Of a DNA stretch of 64,000 nt, positions 1 through 10,231 are shown in pieces. The stretch comes from Paraspadella gotoi. Taxonomy: Eukaryota > Chaetognatha. Below the pieces are notes generated by a model. It did not search any database and was not told the DNA's origin. It saw nothing but the letters and a program-made list of their open reading frames with translations. Where the stretch lies: positions 1,606,721 through 1,670,720 of the forward strand of contig CM119271.1 in the NCBI GenBank assembly GCA_051294375.1, written 5' to 3'. Both the position numbers and the translations under genes were made by a program. The first letter of the stretch is position 1, and every line of letters begins with the position of its first letter.

Positions 1-29
1 TTAAATTATGCAAGTTGACCAAGTTAGCT

Positions 30-95
30 TATTACCACTTAATTATCGTAGGCAGATCCAACATTGTTTGCTCAAACTTGTTTATTCACAATCAC
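30..95 (+). repeat. Dispersed repeat, 'CAGATCC-ACATTGTTTGC' family, copy 1
   Basis: About 50 bp, with core GCAGATCCAACATTGTTTGC, recurs at 20310-20372 (same strand) and 26990-27045 (opposite strand) with few differences. Full element ends were not resolved. Confidence 0.7.
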
Positions 96-135
96 ATAAA
101 AGAACTTATAACTTTTATGACCCAAAAAAAAGAAA

Positions 136-319
136 ATGTTTTTTTCGGTCTTTTTAATTTTCATCATCGCGATTTTATTGCTTGTTATGGTGACTCGCTC
201 ACGATACAAACGAAGCAAATCGTGTAATGTTCCCTTCACCGATTTTGGCGGTAAATCACATTGGTTCTTTGGAATCATCAAAATTCCGGTGAGAAAGTGT
301 CAATCATTAAAGTAAGAGA

Positions 320-356
<37 letters not shown>

Positions 357-3300
357 ATTATTATACTTATTATATTATATTACTTATAATTTATTAATTG
401 ATATATTTATCAAAGAACGAAACTAGATTCTATCAATGAATATTCAACAATCATACGCCTCCACATCTTCCCTTCACATCCAATCTCGCTTTTCCCCGTC
501 GATTCCAGATCTCCGACTTGTCCAGACTCATGATGGAGAAGAGCCGCACCTTTGGCGAGCTCTTCCGCATCCGCGCCATCCCGTGGATGCCGTCGACGAC
601 TTTCGTCGTCGCCAACGAAGTCGGGTTGATCAAAGAGATGCTGGAGAGGAAAGAGTTCTCGTCACGTTCCCCCGTCGCCGACGCAGGAATGAGGATGATC
701 AATCCCGAGAAAAAGGGTAAGGTTAGAGGGATGGGGGAAAGAGGGTAAGGGCGATTTTGGGGGGGGGCTGAATTGACTTCTAAAATAGCTTGCGGATTCA
801 TATTTTTAAAAACAAATGTTGAAAACATCGAGACAAAACGTAATATCACAAAACGTATATTTCAATGCAAGTGCAAAATGGATCTTCAAAACAAACTCAT
901 TGTAAAAATATTGTCTCGCATCCGGTTAAATCTTTTGACCTTAAAATGACCGATTCTTTCCACTGTCTGGGCACTTTTATTTGGTTTCTTTTAGCCCCAG
1001 TTTGGAGAAACTTATCATTATAGTACGCCCGTCAGGTTCCACAGATTCCGCATTTTAAACCACAATTTTCATGATTTAATCTTCATAAAATAGAACGTTT
1101 TCGGAATTTATACCAAGTTTTCAAGATTTAATTCCACTTTCCAGATTTAGAGAGCCAGCAAGAATTTGCGGACCGACGTTAAAACAGCTCGGAACGCCGC
1201 TACCTCGAACGCTCGAAATAAGATACATTTTCTACACTCGTGCTAATATTTTTTTTAATAAAAATAAAAAAGAAACCTTTAATTTAAATAACAAGAAAAA
1301 ACAAAACAAAAGGGAAAATCACAAAAAAGACGTTAAATAATAAAAAAAAGTGACAAAAATACTCCATCACCCGATGCTCTAACAAAAGACAACAAATAAT
1401 AACTTATAATGACTATATCTTGATCAGGAATCGGGCTTCAAGACTACACACCAGCGTGGAGAAATCTGCACAAATTGTCATTTTCCATTCTCAATTTATT
1501 CGGATTCGGGAAACAATCCATGGAAAATATGGTAAACCCATTGAAGAAAATCGTGCACTATTTTTCAAAAGCGCCCCATTCCTGTCCCTTAATCCTTAAA
1601 CTTAATTTTATTTTGAATATTTAACCTGGATCTTTTTATAAATGTTCAGTTCTATCCCTTATTCCTAACCATAACCAAATCTGTAATCCTCAACCAAAAT
1701 ATAGTCCCCTACCTAATCTCTAACCATATTCCCTAACCTAATACTTAACCGAGAGATTTAAAAATTGATTAAATAATGAATTTATGCTATAATAAGGCAT
1801 TTTTGGATAATCTGTTTTTGTTACTTTACAACTTTACAACATCAGCCATCGTAACATAATTTTTCTAAAAGGTATTAGAAGAAGCAGATGCGCTGATCTC
1901 CGAAATGTTGAGCATCAAAGAAGCATTCTCAGCTATCGATCCCATCCGCGTGGCAATTGCCAACATCATCTGCCAGATCATTTTTGGCGAACGGTCAAAA
2001 ATTCAAAGACGATCTCCGCTTCACGAAGCTTTATTTGTATCCAGCGAAGGATATTTTGATCTTGGGAATGAACTTTCATACATTCTTTTCCCAAAGTAAG
2101 GTTTAAAAATATGAAAGCGTTTTTGGCTTTATTTTTCAAAAAAAAATTTTAAATTGATTTTATTTTAAAAATTAGGTTAAGAAAAAGGTTAGGGATTTAA
2201 ATTTGGAATGATGTTATGAACTTAGTAAGAGATAAGAGTTAAATATTTAAAATAAAAATTTAGTTCAGGGATTAAGAACAGAAATGCCGTATTTTTTCAG
2301 TTATTTTTGAGACCCGAACTAACTTTTTTAATCCACAGATTAATCGATTGGTACAAGACACCGCGGGCTCAAAAGATTCATCAATCTTTGCTTTTCGTAA
2401 AATCCTTCATCAAATCTTCAGTTTCATTTCACGAGGAAACTCTCGATGAGACTGAGGAGCCGAGAGACTTTATCGACGCCTTCATACGGGAACGTCGCCA
2501 ACATCCGGGTGCCGAACATCTCAGCGAGGAAAACATGATGAAAACGATCATGGATCTATTTTTAGCCGGAACGGATACGACCACCTCCTTGCTGAATTGG
2601 ACCATCGCTTGGTTGCTGCATAATCCCGACGTTGTTGAGAAGTTGCAAGCCGAATTGTTTGATGTTCTGGGTAAGTTGGTTATGAAATTGATACAACCAA
2701 TATAAAATTATCTATTTGTTCCTGACTGTGGACAGGCTATGGTGGTTTAAGGCATTCATCTCATAAACCACCAAAGCCTGTCCAAAGTCAGGGGCAAGAT
2801 AGCTTATTTATTAAATGAATGGATAATTTTTATATTGGTTGTACCAATTTCATAAAATCAGCTCCTTGTATTTTGATGCTAGTGCGGAGTACAATAAGTA
2901 TTCCCCGATCTAATACTTAAGGGAGTGGTCTTTTCATACAATTGAAACATTCTTTGAAATATTTTCCACTTCATTGATAGGGAAGCCAGGTACTCTGGGA
3001 GTGAATAAACGGGACTGTGAGAGAGTCTTGATTGAAAGCTTGCAGGGACCTGCTATGTAATTATCTTGTAAGAGTGATGGAGGCCTTAAACCACCAAAGC
3101 CTGTCCAAAGTCAGGGGCAAGATAGCTTATTTATTAAATGAATGGATAATTCTTTATATTGGTTGTACCAATTTCATAACATGACTCAATAAGCTTTCAA
3201 ATAAAGCCTCGTTCGTTAACGCCCAGAGTGCTTGGTTTCCCTACCAAGGAAGTAGATGTTTTTAAGAACTGTTTCACTATTATTATGTAACATTACCAAA

Positions 3301-4132
3301 ATACTAGGTGAAGATGGAAAACCATCGATGGCTGTTCTCAAGAACCTAAACTATCTTCGCGCTTTTATGGACGAAGTACAGCGGATGTCGACAGTGGCGG
3401 ATTTTACTGTTCCTCACTGCTGTTCGGCGGACGCTGAATTCAGGGGATACACGGTCAGTTTTATAAGGTATTTTCATTAACTTGCAATCAATTGATTAAA
3501 AATACATATTATTTTACTTTCCAGATCCCAAAAGGCGAAAAGATTTTATTTAATATTTATTCTGTTCATCGAAACCCAGATTTGTGGAAAGAGCCCGAAA
3601 TTTTTAAACCTGAAAGGTTTTTGAATGGGGATGGACATTACCAAAAAAATCCCAATCTGATTCCATTTGGGTGGGGAATCCGGTAATTTTTAAGGATTTT
3701 GATGTTTTTAAACTTTAGTTCTTTGTTAAAAGTTAGGCATATACTAATGAGTAATGATGTATAAAATGGCCGTAATACAAAAAAGACGACAACTCCAATC
3801 ACGACAACGACAACAACGACGAGAAAATTACCCCCTAGTCAATCTCACAACGATATTAAAAGTATAAAGATAAACAGAGCTTTATCCTGCATAATACTAC
3901 ATAATACCGTAAATTAAAAGTCGTCTGCCACAATAACTTATTTTTCAGACGCTGTTTGGGCGAGAGATTGGCTCGCCTGGAACAGTTCATCTTTACCGCT
4001 CGCATGGTCCAACGACTTTCCATTAACCCAGGATCTCGGTTGCCCGACATGAAAGGTCAACTTCATTTCGTCCGAATGTCGGGACCTTTCGCGGTCAAAG
4101 TGGAACGTAGACGTTTGACTGCGCGGGACTGA
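136..4132 (+). CDS. Cytochrome P450, CYP2 clan, complete 8-exon gene
   Basis: Heme-thiolate monooxygenase, expected on the ER membrane. Exons: 136-288, 509-716, 1428-1531, 1872-2095, 2339-2670, 3308-3453, 3525-3682, 3949-4132. All junctions are phase-matched and total 1,509 nt (502 aa), the usual family length. Residues 1-20 form a membrane anchor (VFLIFIIAILLLVMV). The I-helix reads AGTDTTT, the ExxR is EVQR, then PERF, and the heme loop FGWGIRRCLGE is split across the last intron. EPRDFIDAFI before the I-helix is typical of the CYP2 clan. Oddity: the proline-rich hinge (PPGP type) after the anchor is missing; exon 1 runs FGGKSHWFFGIIKIP straight into exon 2. The Cys ligand and ExxR are intact, so it is probably functional. 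Intron 5 (2671-3307) carries a repeat insertion. The substrate cannot be inferred. The start is the only ATG preceding a hydrophobic anchor in frame with exon 2. Confidence 0.9.
325..353. repeat. GA microsatellite in P450 intron 1
   Basis: Uninterrupted (GA)n dinucleotide run. It is one of more than a dozen GA/CT arrays in the window. Confidence 0.95.
1565..1762 (-). repeat. TTAGGG-like interspersed element in P450 intron 3
   Basis: Starts with AAAGCGCCCCATTCC and continues as degenerate CCTAA/CCCTAA strings. Member of a dispersed family also seen at about 2155, 4157, 6545, 13355, 24455, 29270, 29755, 32530, 33280, 34255, 35745 and 42885. Confidence 0.65.
2155..2320 (+). repeat. TTAGGG-like interspersed element in P450 intron 4
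   Basis: Degenerate TTAGG strings followed by the family right-end pattern (AGGGATTAAGAACAGAAATG). It ends just before exon 5. Confidence 0.55.
2711..3190 (+). mobile_element. Short element with about 90-bp terminal direct repeats, in P450 intron 5
   Basis: The segment from AAACCACCAAAGCCTGTCC to ACCAATTTCATAA occurs at 2763-2862 and again at 3091-3180, flanking a unique middle of about 230 bp. A hairpin (GGACAGGCT...AGCCTGTCC) sits at 2733-2783. The same repeat-middle-repeat order is found at 62605-63020, and partial copies occur elsewhere. No coding capacity. It could be a non-autonomous LTR-like (TRIM) element or two units of a short tandem satellite. Confidence 0.65.
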
Positions 4133-5320
4133 AAAATGTGAAGATTTCGGCCTTGTGTTCTCAAAGCGCCCCATTTCATCTTAAATTCAAAATTAAATTA
4201 GTTTTTATGTTTAAAGAAAGTTGGACAGACCGACCGACAACATACCGATCGACAGACCGACAGACCGACAGACCGACCCAAAAGGCGTAACTAAAAAGAG
4301 CTAAGATTCCTTAGTTTGGTCATTATTCTTTTTTCATATTGCTCGTAACAATTAAATAATGATTTTATAAAACAATTACAATTACACTTTATAAAACAAT
4401 TAAATAAAATTTAGATGTAAATTCATTTAATGAGCATGATAAAATTTTCTACAGCTGATGTGGAAAGTTTAAAATTTTGGAACTAAATTCAAAAAAATTG
4501 TTTGAACGGGTAGACATAACAACAATGATATAAAAATTGGTATACATAAAAATGTTAGGAGAATACAAACTATTAAAATAATTCATCTTCGGCAACAATG
4601 ACCTTCTAAAAGTGTCCACGGAAGGCGGCATATGCTTTTACGACCACGCCCATTGGAAATGCTGCAATTCCCGCCACTTTTGCCGCTGTCAGAAAGTCGA
4701 CAGTTCTTAACGAGATGCAGGGGACATTCTGCTTCTCTATCCTACATTTTCATTAATCAAGGGGATTGCAGCCACGAAAACTGCGCGGTCAAAAGTCAGG
4801 AATCATTGTCCTTCATCTTGATTTTTGTTAAAATTTCCTAAAATTTTGTAAGGGAAAAACGCAAAAAAAAAAAAAATTAATAATAATAATTAATTACATT
4901 AGTTGCCGTTGGATTTTCCAGACGATTGAAAGAAAAATTAACCTCGTTTCCAAATATAGTAGTGTTTTTTTTCTTCCATTATAAACCGTTTTTATGCTGT
5001 AAGCACTTGAACTTAGTCCCATTAGAGCTGGACCTTCCGGTATACAAGTCCAAAATCATTCGAAAAATATTTAAGTCAAAAAGACCAAAAAAAATGTTTA
5101 TAAAGATAAACGAGGAAATATGAGAAGGAGAGGGAATGATAGAATTAGATGCTTAATTAGTTATATCCTGAAAACTAACCAAAAAAAAATAAATAAATAA
5201 CCGGAAAACAAAATAAAACCAAAACAATATATAAAAAAATACGGTAAGTGCATCACATTTGTCAATCGCCCTAGTACATGGAGTCTGGACGTTAAACTTT
5301 AATATAGAAACAAGGATATC

Positions 5321-5395
<75 letters not shown>

Positions 5396-5603
5396 TCATA
5401 TGCACACACTCTCACTTTGGGTTCACGATTTTTGGTTGCAAACGGATACAAGAAGTCGCCATTCCGAGATTAAGCACAAAATAAAATAGAATTCGCATTT
5501 TGTCATTCCCACGTCTTTTGACTCGTGATTCTACGCCATCCCCACGCCAATTTAAGCATCATTCTACGCCATTCCGACGTAAATTGACTCGTCATTCTTT
5601 ACC
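4133..5603. other. Intergenic region after the P450
   Basis: It begins with a partial TTAGGG-like element (about 4157-4210, AAAGCGCCCCATTTCATC) and a GACA/GACC tetranucleotide stretch (about 4215-4280). The remainder is AT-rich. At 4605-4840 overlapping short ORFs have higher GC, but I recognise no protein there. A (CT)n then (CA)n compound microsatellite sits at 5322-5396. Short CATTC(T/C)(A/G)CGCCAT-type repeats precede the next ATG. Confidence 0.6.
5322..5396. repeat. Compound CT/CA microsatellite
   Basis: (CT)n of about 56 bp runs directly into (CA)n of about 18 bp. Confidence 0.95.
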
Positions 5604-6338
5604 ATGAATTTTCCAATAGACGCCTTGCAGAAGCTTTATCCGCAGCCTTCGGGAGCTTGCAGTTCGGCGTCACTTACTACAACGCCTCTATCCTCTTGGG
5701 TCTTAGTCGGCTTCAGCGCCGTCTTCGTCGTCGCGGCGCTCATCTGGGAATACCGGGCGCCGTCTCCAAGAGGTGGCTACCTGTTCGCCCTTATTCGCAG
5801 GAAAATTAAGCGGCTCGGGAACTGGAAACTTCCGGTAACATTTGGCAAACTTGAAAGTTTTTGAACAGATGTATGTAATTGGTACCATTGGTACAACCAA
5901 TATAAATATTATCCATTCAATTAATAAATAAGCTATCTTGCCCCTGACTTTGGAAAGGCTTTGGTGTTTTAAGACCTCCATCACTCTTACAAGATAATGA
6001 CATAGCAGGTCCCTGCAAGCTTTCAAGACTCTGTCTCGTTAATTCACTACCAGAGTACCTGGCTTCCCTTTCAATGAAGTGGTATATCATTTCTATACTT
6101 TAGTGGTGGAAGTATTTGTTATTTTAGTTATTCAAATTTATTATTTATTATCTTTAAATTATTTTTGATTTATTTCTTAGTACATTACTTTTGTCAGACG
6201 CTCCCTTGGAAATTGACCGGCAACCCTGGAACCGTTCGCGCCCACAACTTAAACTCCCCTTCGCGAACGCCTGGAGTTTCTACGGGCGAATCCGCAGCCG
6301 AAGGCTTTGACGTCTCATGGCAAACTCCGGCATCATGA
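5604..6338 (+). CDS. Hypothetical single-pass membrane protein, two exons (tentative)
   Basis: Exon 1, 5604-5834, encodes 77 residues with a convincing membrane helix (WVLVGFSAVFVVAALIWEY) and a basic stretch after it. It ends at a donor (CCG/GTAACA) in phase 0. The first fitting acceptor, at 6197, opens a 46-residue exon to a TGA at 6338, giving 123 aa in total. I recognise no family. Exon 1 resembles P450 exon 1 in layout (N-terminal anchor, about 50-80 residues, ending xKxP at a phase-0 donor), so it may instead be the orphaned anchor exon of a second, lost P450. The intron holds a reversed copy of the short direct-repeat element. The helix is seen; the join is inferred. Confidence 0.35.
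5872..6095 (-). repeat. Reverse copy of the short direct-repeat element
   Basis: Complement of the 2763-3180 element: GGTACAACCAATATAAATAT, then GCCCCTGACTTTGGA, then CCCTTTCAATGAAGTGG. One terminal repeat plus part of the middle. Confidence 0.75.
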
Positions 6339-6544
6339 ACCATTCGGGTTTAAAGTGTTGGAACAATTACAACCTGCCCACGAGTCACATCGCTCAACAT
6401 CTCTTGCATATTAAGTTTGGAGAAATCCTGTTTTAATTTTGTCACCTCATTTGCTAAATATTAACATTATTTACAAACTTTTTATCTCCATAAACAATAC
6501 ATTTTGAAACGTTAGCGTGTTTGTACAAAGAATAGAACGGGTTA

Positions 6545-6690
6545 ATTTTACTTTCGCCGACCGGGGTTAGGTAGGGGTTGTGGTTAAGGGTGGTTTAGGT
6601 ATTTATATTACACAGGAGGTTGTTCCTGATAGGTGGTTAAGGGTGGCGAGGGTATTTTTAAGTGGTTTTTTTAAAAGACGCCAAATGGGC
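6545..6690 (+). repeat. GGTTAGG-rich interspersed element
   Basis: GGGGTTAGGTAGGGGTTGTG followed by GGTTAAGGGTGG strings. It shares flanking words (CTTTCGCCG; AAGACGCCAAA) with 34255-34440, so the two are copies of one subfamily. Confidence 0.6.
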
Positions 6691-6714
6691 TTAAGCCTTA
6701 AAATAAAGATATTG

Positions 6715-6920
6715 AAGAGACAGTAATTATTGATAAGTGTTAATGACAGAACCGTGCAATATATGCAGTCCCTGAGCTTCGGATCAGGCTGAAACACCAT
6801 GTTACAGGCGGGTTAAGCGCCCCGTCCCTCTTAACTGCTAGGCGGCCACCGGGCTAGAACCCCGGACCTTTGGGTTGGGAGGCGAATGACTTGCCTCCGG
6901 CACCAATGGCCACAGTCCTG
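6715..6920 (-). mobile_element. tRNA-derived SINE-like repeat, family 2, copy 1
   Basis: Shares about 200 bp with 41710-41905. Read on the minus strand it holds GTGGCCATTGGTGCCGGAGG and GGGGTTCTAGCCCGG, resembling a Pol III B box in a tRNA-like head. No terminal poly-A or target duplication could be fixed. Confidence 0.6.
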
Positions 6921-7196
6921 TGCAAAAAAAAGATATCTTTTAAAATGAAAGATATTATAAGTGAATAATATTTATTGAAAAAAAATTATTGGTATAAATT
7001 TGGTTAATTTATAGCTATCTGTTACTGAGCAGTGAATTTTTAATAGTAACTATTCAGTGAAAACTACTAAGTATTCAAACAGAATATCAGAGTAAAAGGA
7101 AATTTTTAACCTTTTGTGTTTAAGATGCTGTAGCTCTGGAATGATTGGACTAATTTTTTTTAAATTATTCATATAATTTTTTTAAAAGATTTTTAT

Positions 7197-7676
7197 TTTT
7201 CTTTCTTTCCTTTCTATTCTTTCTTTCCTTTCTATTCTTTCTTTCCTTTCTATTCTTTCTTTCCTTTCTATTCTTTCTTTCCTTTCTATTCTTTCTTTCC
7301 TTTATTTTCTTTCCTTTTTATTTTTTCTTCCTTTTTATTTTTTCTTTCCTTTTTATTTTTCTTTCTTTCCTTTCTATTCTTTCTTTCCTTTCTATTCTTT
7401 CTTTCTTTCTATTCTTTCTTTCCTTTCTATTCTTTCTTCCTTTCTATTCTTTCTTTCCTTTCTATTCTTTCTTTCCTTTTCTATTTTTCTTTCCTTTCTA
7501 TTCTTTCTTTCTTTCTTTTTATTCTTTCTTTCCTTTCTATTCTTTCTTTCCTTTCTATTCTTTCTTTCCTTTCTATTCTTTCTTTCCTTTCTATTCTTCT
7601 TTCCTTTCTATCTTTCTTTTCTATTCCTTCTTTCCTTTCTATTCTTTCTTTATATTTCTTTTCTTCCTTTTCTTTC
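7197..7676. repeat. Polypyrimidine minisatellite, about 18-bp unit
   Basis: About 25 imperfect copies of TTTCTTTCCTTTCTATTC. The plus strand is almost purely C/T over 480 bp. Confidence 0.95.
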
Positions 7677-8139
7677 TGTTTATAAATTAATTTTCTTTTT
7701 TTAAATTTGATTTTTTTTAGTATTAAAATTTGTCATCAATCCAGATTTTTCTTATGTGATTGCGACGATCCTTAAGCTTTTAACATTTTTTGGTTCATAA
7801 TTTTAAAAAAAATATAAATACAGAGCTCATAAAGTAAAGCTAAAAATATTTTTGGTTTTTGGCAGATTTTTAAATATATTGATAAATGACAAATAACAAT
7901 TTTTTTTATTAATGTTTTGGTAGTTATAGCTTTTGAATGCTTACACTGATTTTTATTAATTTATACATATGGATTTCCCATTTTAAAATCTATATTCATT
8001 ATTTATAAATTTTTATAGTATGTGTATAAAATGAGCGCAACTTAATATTTGAAGAGTATCCTCTTTTTTTTCACAAGACTGAATCAAGAAACGATTTGCT
8101 ATCTTTTGTTACTACTAAGGTAAAAATAATTCTATTTTA

Positions 8140-8345
8140 ATCAAGACACTCTCACAGTCTTGTTTATTCACTCCCAGAGTACCTGGCTTCCCTATCAATG
8201 AAGTGGTATAATATTTCAAAGAATGTTTCAATTGTATGAAAATAATACTTCCTTAAGTATTAAATGTTTCAAAGAATTTTATGTCATGTTATCTTTGTAC
8301 AACCAATTCAAAAATAATTCTTCAACGAAAAAGCTATCTTGCCTT
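8140..8345 (-). repeat. Partial copy of the short direct-repeat element
   Basis: Contains ACACTCTCACAGTC, CCCAGAGTACCTGGCTTCCC and TATCAATGAAGTGG, all from the element's middle, then a degraded terminal repeat. Confidence 0.65.
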
Positions 8346-8554
8346 TGGACAAAAGATTTTTAATATTTTAAATCTCTCTCGATTTGGTTTTATACTTTTA
8401 TGATGTTAAAATTGTTTTTATTTGTTTATTGGTTAACATTTAACGAAAAAAATGCTAGGGTTTTTTTTGGTTGGAATATTAACTCATTTTATCACCAGGA
8501 TGTATTAAGCATTTTCCAATTTTGGAAAAAAATTTTTTACGCATTACTCTGTTG

Positions 8555-8587
<33 letters not shown>

Positions 8588-9462
8588 CTCAAATTGGTCG
8601 TCGACCCATCAAAAGTGCGGAGAAGCGAAGAAAAAAATTCGGCGCCAACTCTTAACTCGTTTTTCCACTGAGTTCCGAATCAAATCAAATCGATTTACTA
8701 TCTTTGATGAGGGGAAAAGTCGCGCTTATCCCTATAATTAACTGGGTCGGTCTGTCGGGACGACCCACTTATAAAATTTAATTATTTATTGCGTGTTAAC
8801 AAATTTCATGACAACTATACTTCAATTTAATTTTTAAATTTTATTATATCGATTAAATTTTCGTAACTTATGAAAAATTAAAAAAGAAAAGATATATATA
8901 TATATAAAATGAATTTATAGTTCTAAACGTTCTTAATTACCACATTAGCTATATTTAAAAGGGACCCGTCGAGACGTTGTTTGCTTTCGAAAACTTGTTT
9001 TATCTTTCATTAAAATAATAATAAAAGAGTTATCGAGATAAAAGAGAGATAAAGAAAGGGAAGGCAATTAATAAACTTTTTAAGAATCATACTTAATTAA
9101 GATGAAAAATTTGAGCGTTTTATAAGTCGATAATTTTCCGCGATTGAAAAATAACGAATTTCCAATCGAGATGCGCAATTTTTTTGAGCAAAACAAGAAT
9201 CGAAACGAGAAGATTGAGACAGAGAGGGGAGCGTAAGTTTATGACGATCGTGACGCGATGCAGACTAAATTAGAATTGAGAATTTATTGAAGATAAAATT
9301 GCCGTCTCATTAATAATGAGGGTCTGTAATCCGTGGATAGAGTTCATTTTGAGTCACAGGTTTAAAGAAGTTGTTCTTAATACTAGTTTTCAACAACAAT
9401 GAATCGAAAGAAATTACATAATGCCTAGTAGGCCTACTTAATACTTAAAATAATAAGTGTGT

Positions 9463-9502
9463 ATAGTATACTGTATACTGTATACGTATACTGTATACGC
9501 TT
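9463..9502. repeat. GTATAC palindrome cluster
   Basis: GTATAC/ATACTGTATAC repeated about four times within 40 bp. Self-complementary. Confidence 0.8.
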
Positions 9503-9710
9503 ACAAATCTTCATGTCGGGATATACCCTGCGGACCTGCGATTACTTACAAATGACAATAGAATCTAAATGCGGAGGAGGGGAAAACATGATGTATGTAA
9601 CATTCTTTACCGCATAATGAATAAGTCATATGCGTAAAAAAGTATCACTCTCATTAAAATGGACAAATAGAATAGTATGACATAAAGCGGCCTCAAAAAG
9701 GAGTGTCCGA

Positions 9711-9947
9711 ATGCTACTCTTGATCGGCGAGCGGACGAAGATTCTTTTCCAAAGATGCTCCACAGTTTTTCTCTCTGCGAGATTATTAAGGTTCGATCCC
9801 GAAAAAATCCGGTTCAACGACAAAGATCTTCATACGACTGATTATGATTCCAAGTCTTTCATATTTGTCTCCCATTTCAAAGAACAAGACGCCGGAGATT
9901 ATAACGAGGGAGAGAAAAAAAAACAATTTTTTTATGTAACTAAATAA
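9711..9947 (+). CDS. Uncharacterised 78-codon ORF (doubtful)
   Basis: Open frame of 78 codons with mixed composition, unlike the surrounding simple AT-rich DNA, so it may be an old exon. It ends KEQDAGDYNEGEKKK. The DAGDY recalls the DxGxY F-strand signature of immunoglobulin domains, but the following Cys is absent and no upstream B strand is evident. It lies about 280 bp before the Mcr-like signal-peptide exon and could be its 5' UTR. No function assigned. Confidence 0.2.
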   Translation: MLLLIGERTKILFQRCSTVFLSARLLRFDPEKIRFNDKDLHTTDYDSKSFIFVSHFKEQDAGDYNEGEKKKQFFYVTK

Positions 9948-10231
9948 AAATTAAGGGGGAAATTGGGGTGATTTAATTTTTATTTAATTTTTTAAGGGGA
10001 AATGAACATTTTTTTTTGTTTAATCTTTCTTACTTAAATATATTATTTAATTTGGTTTTAAATTCAAAATAAAGTCTTTCATGAGTTTTAAACGAGTGTT
10101 CTATCAATTTGACTTTAATATTTTCATTAAAATAAATTATATAAACATAGTAAATAACTCTAAAGAAGTCTTTAATTCATATTTTTGGTCTTGTTTCATC
10201 TCGCAGTTAACTTCCGCGCTATTTTTTTTTA

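Larger units (their letters stand above)
6339..9700. other. Intergenic, repeat-filled
   Basis: Holds the GGTTAGG-rich and SINE-like copies, then an AT-rich stretch, the 7197-7676 polypyrimidine minisatellite, a partial copy of the short direct-repeat element (8140-8345) and a (CT)n run at 8557-8585. From 8760 to 9600 it is AT-rich without open frames of note. A cluster of GTATAC words lies at 9463-9502. No gene seen. Confidence 0.6.
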
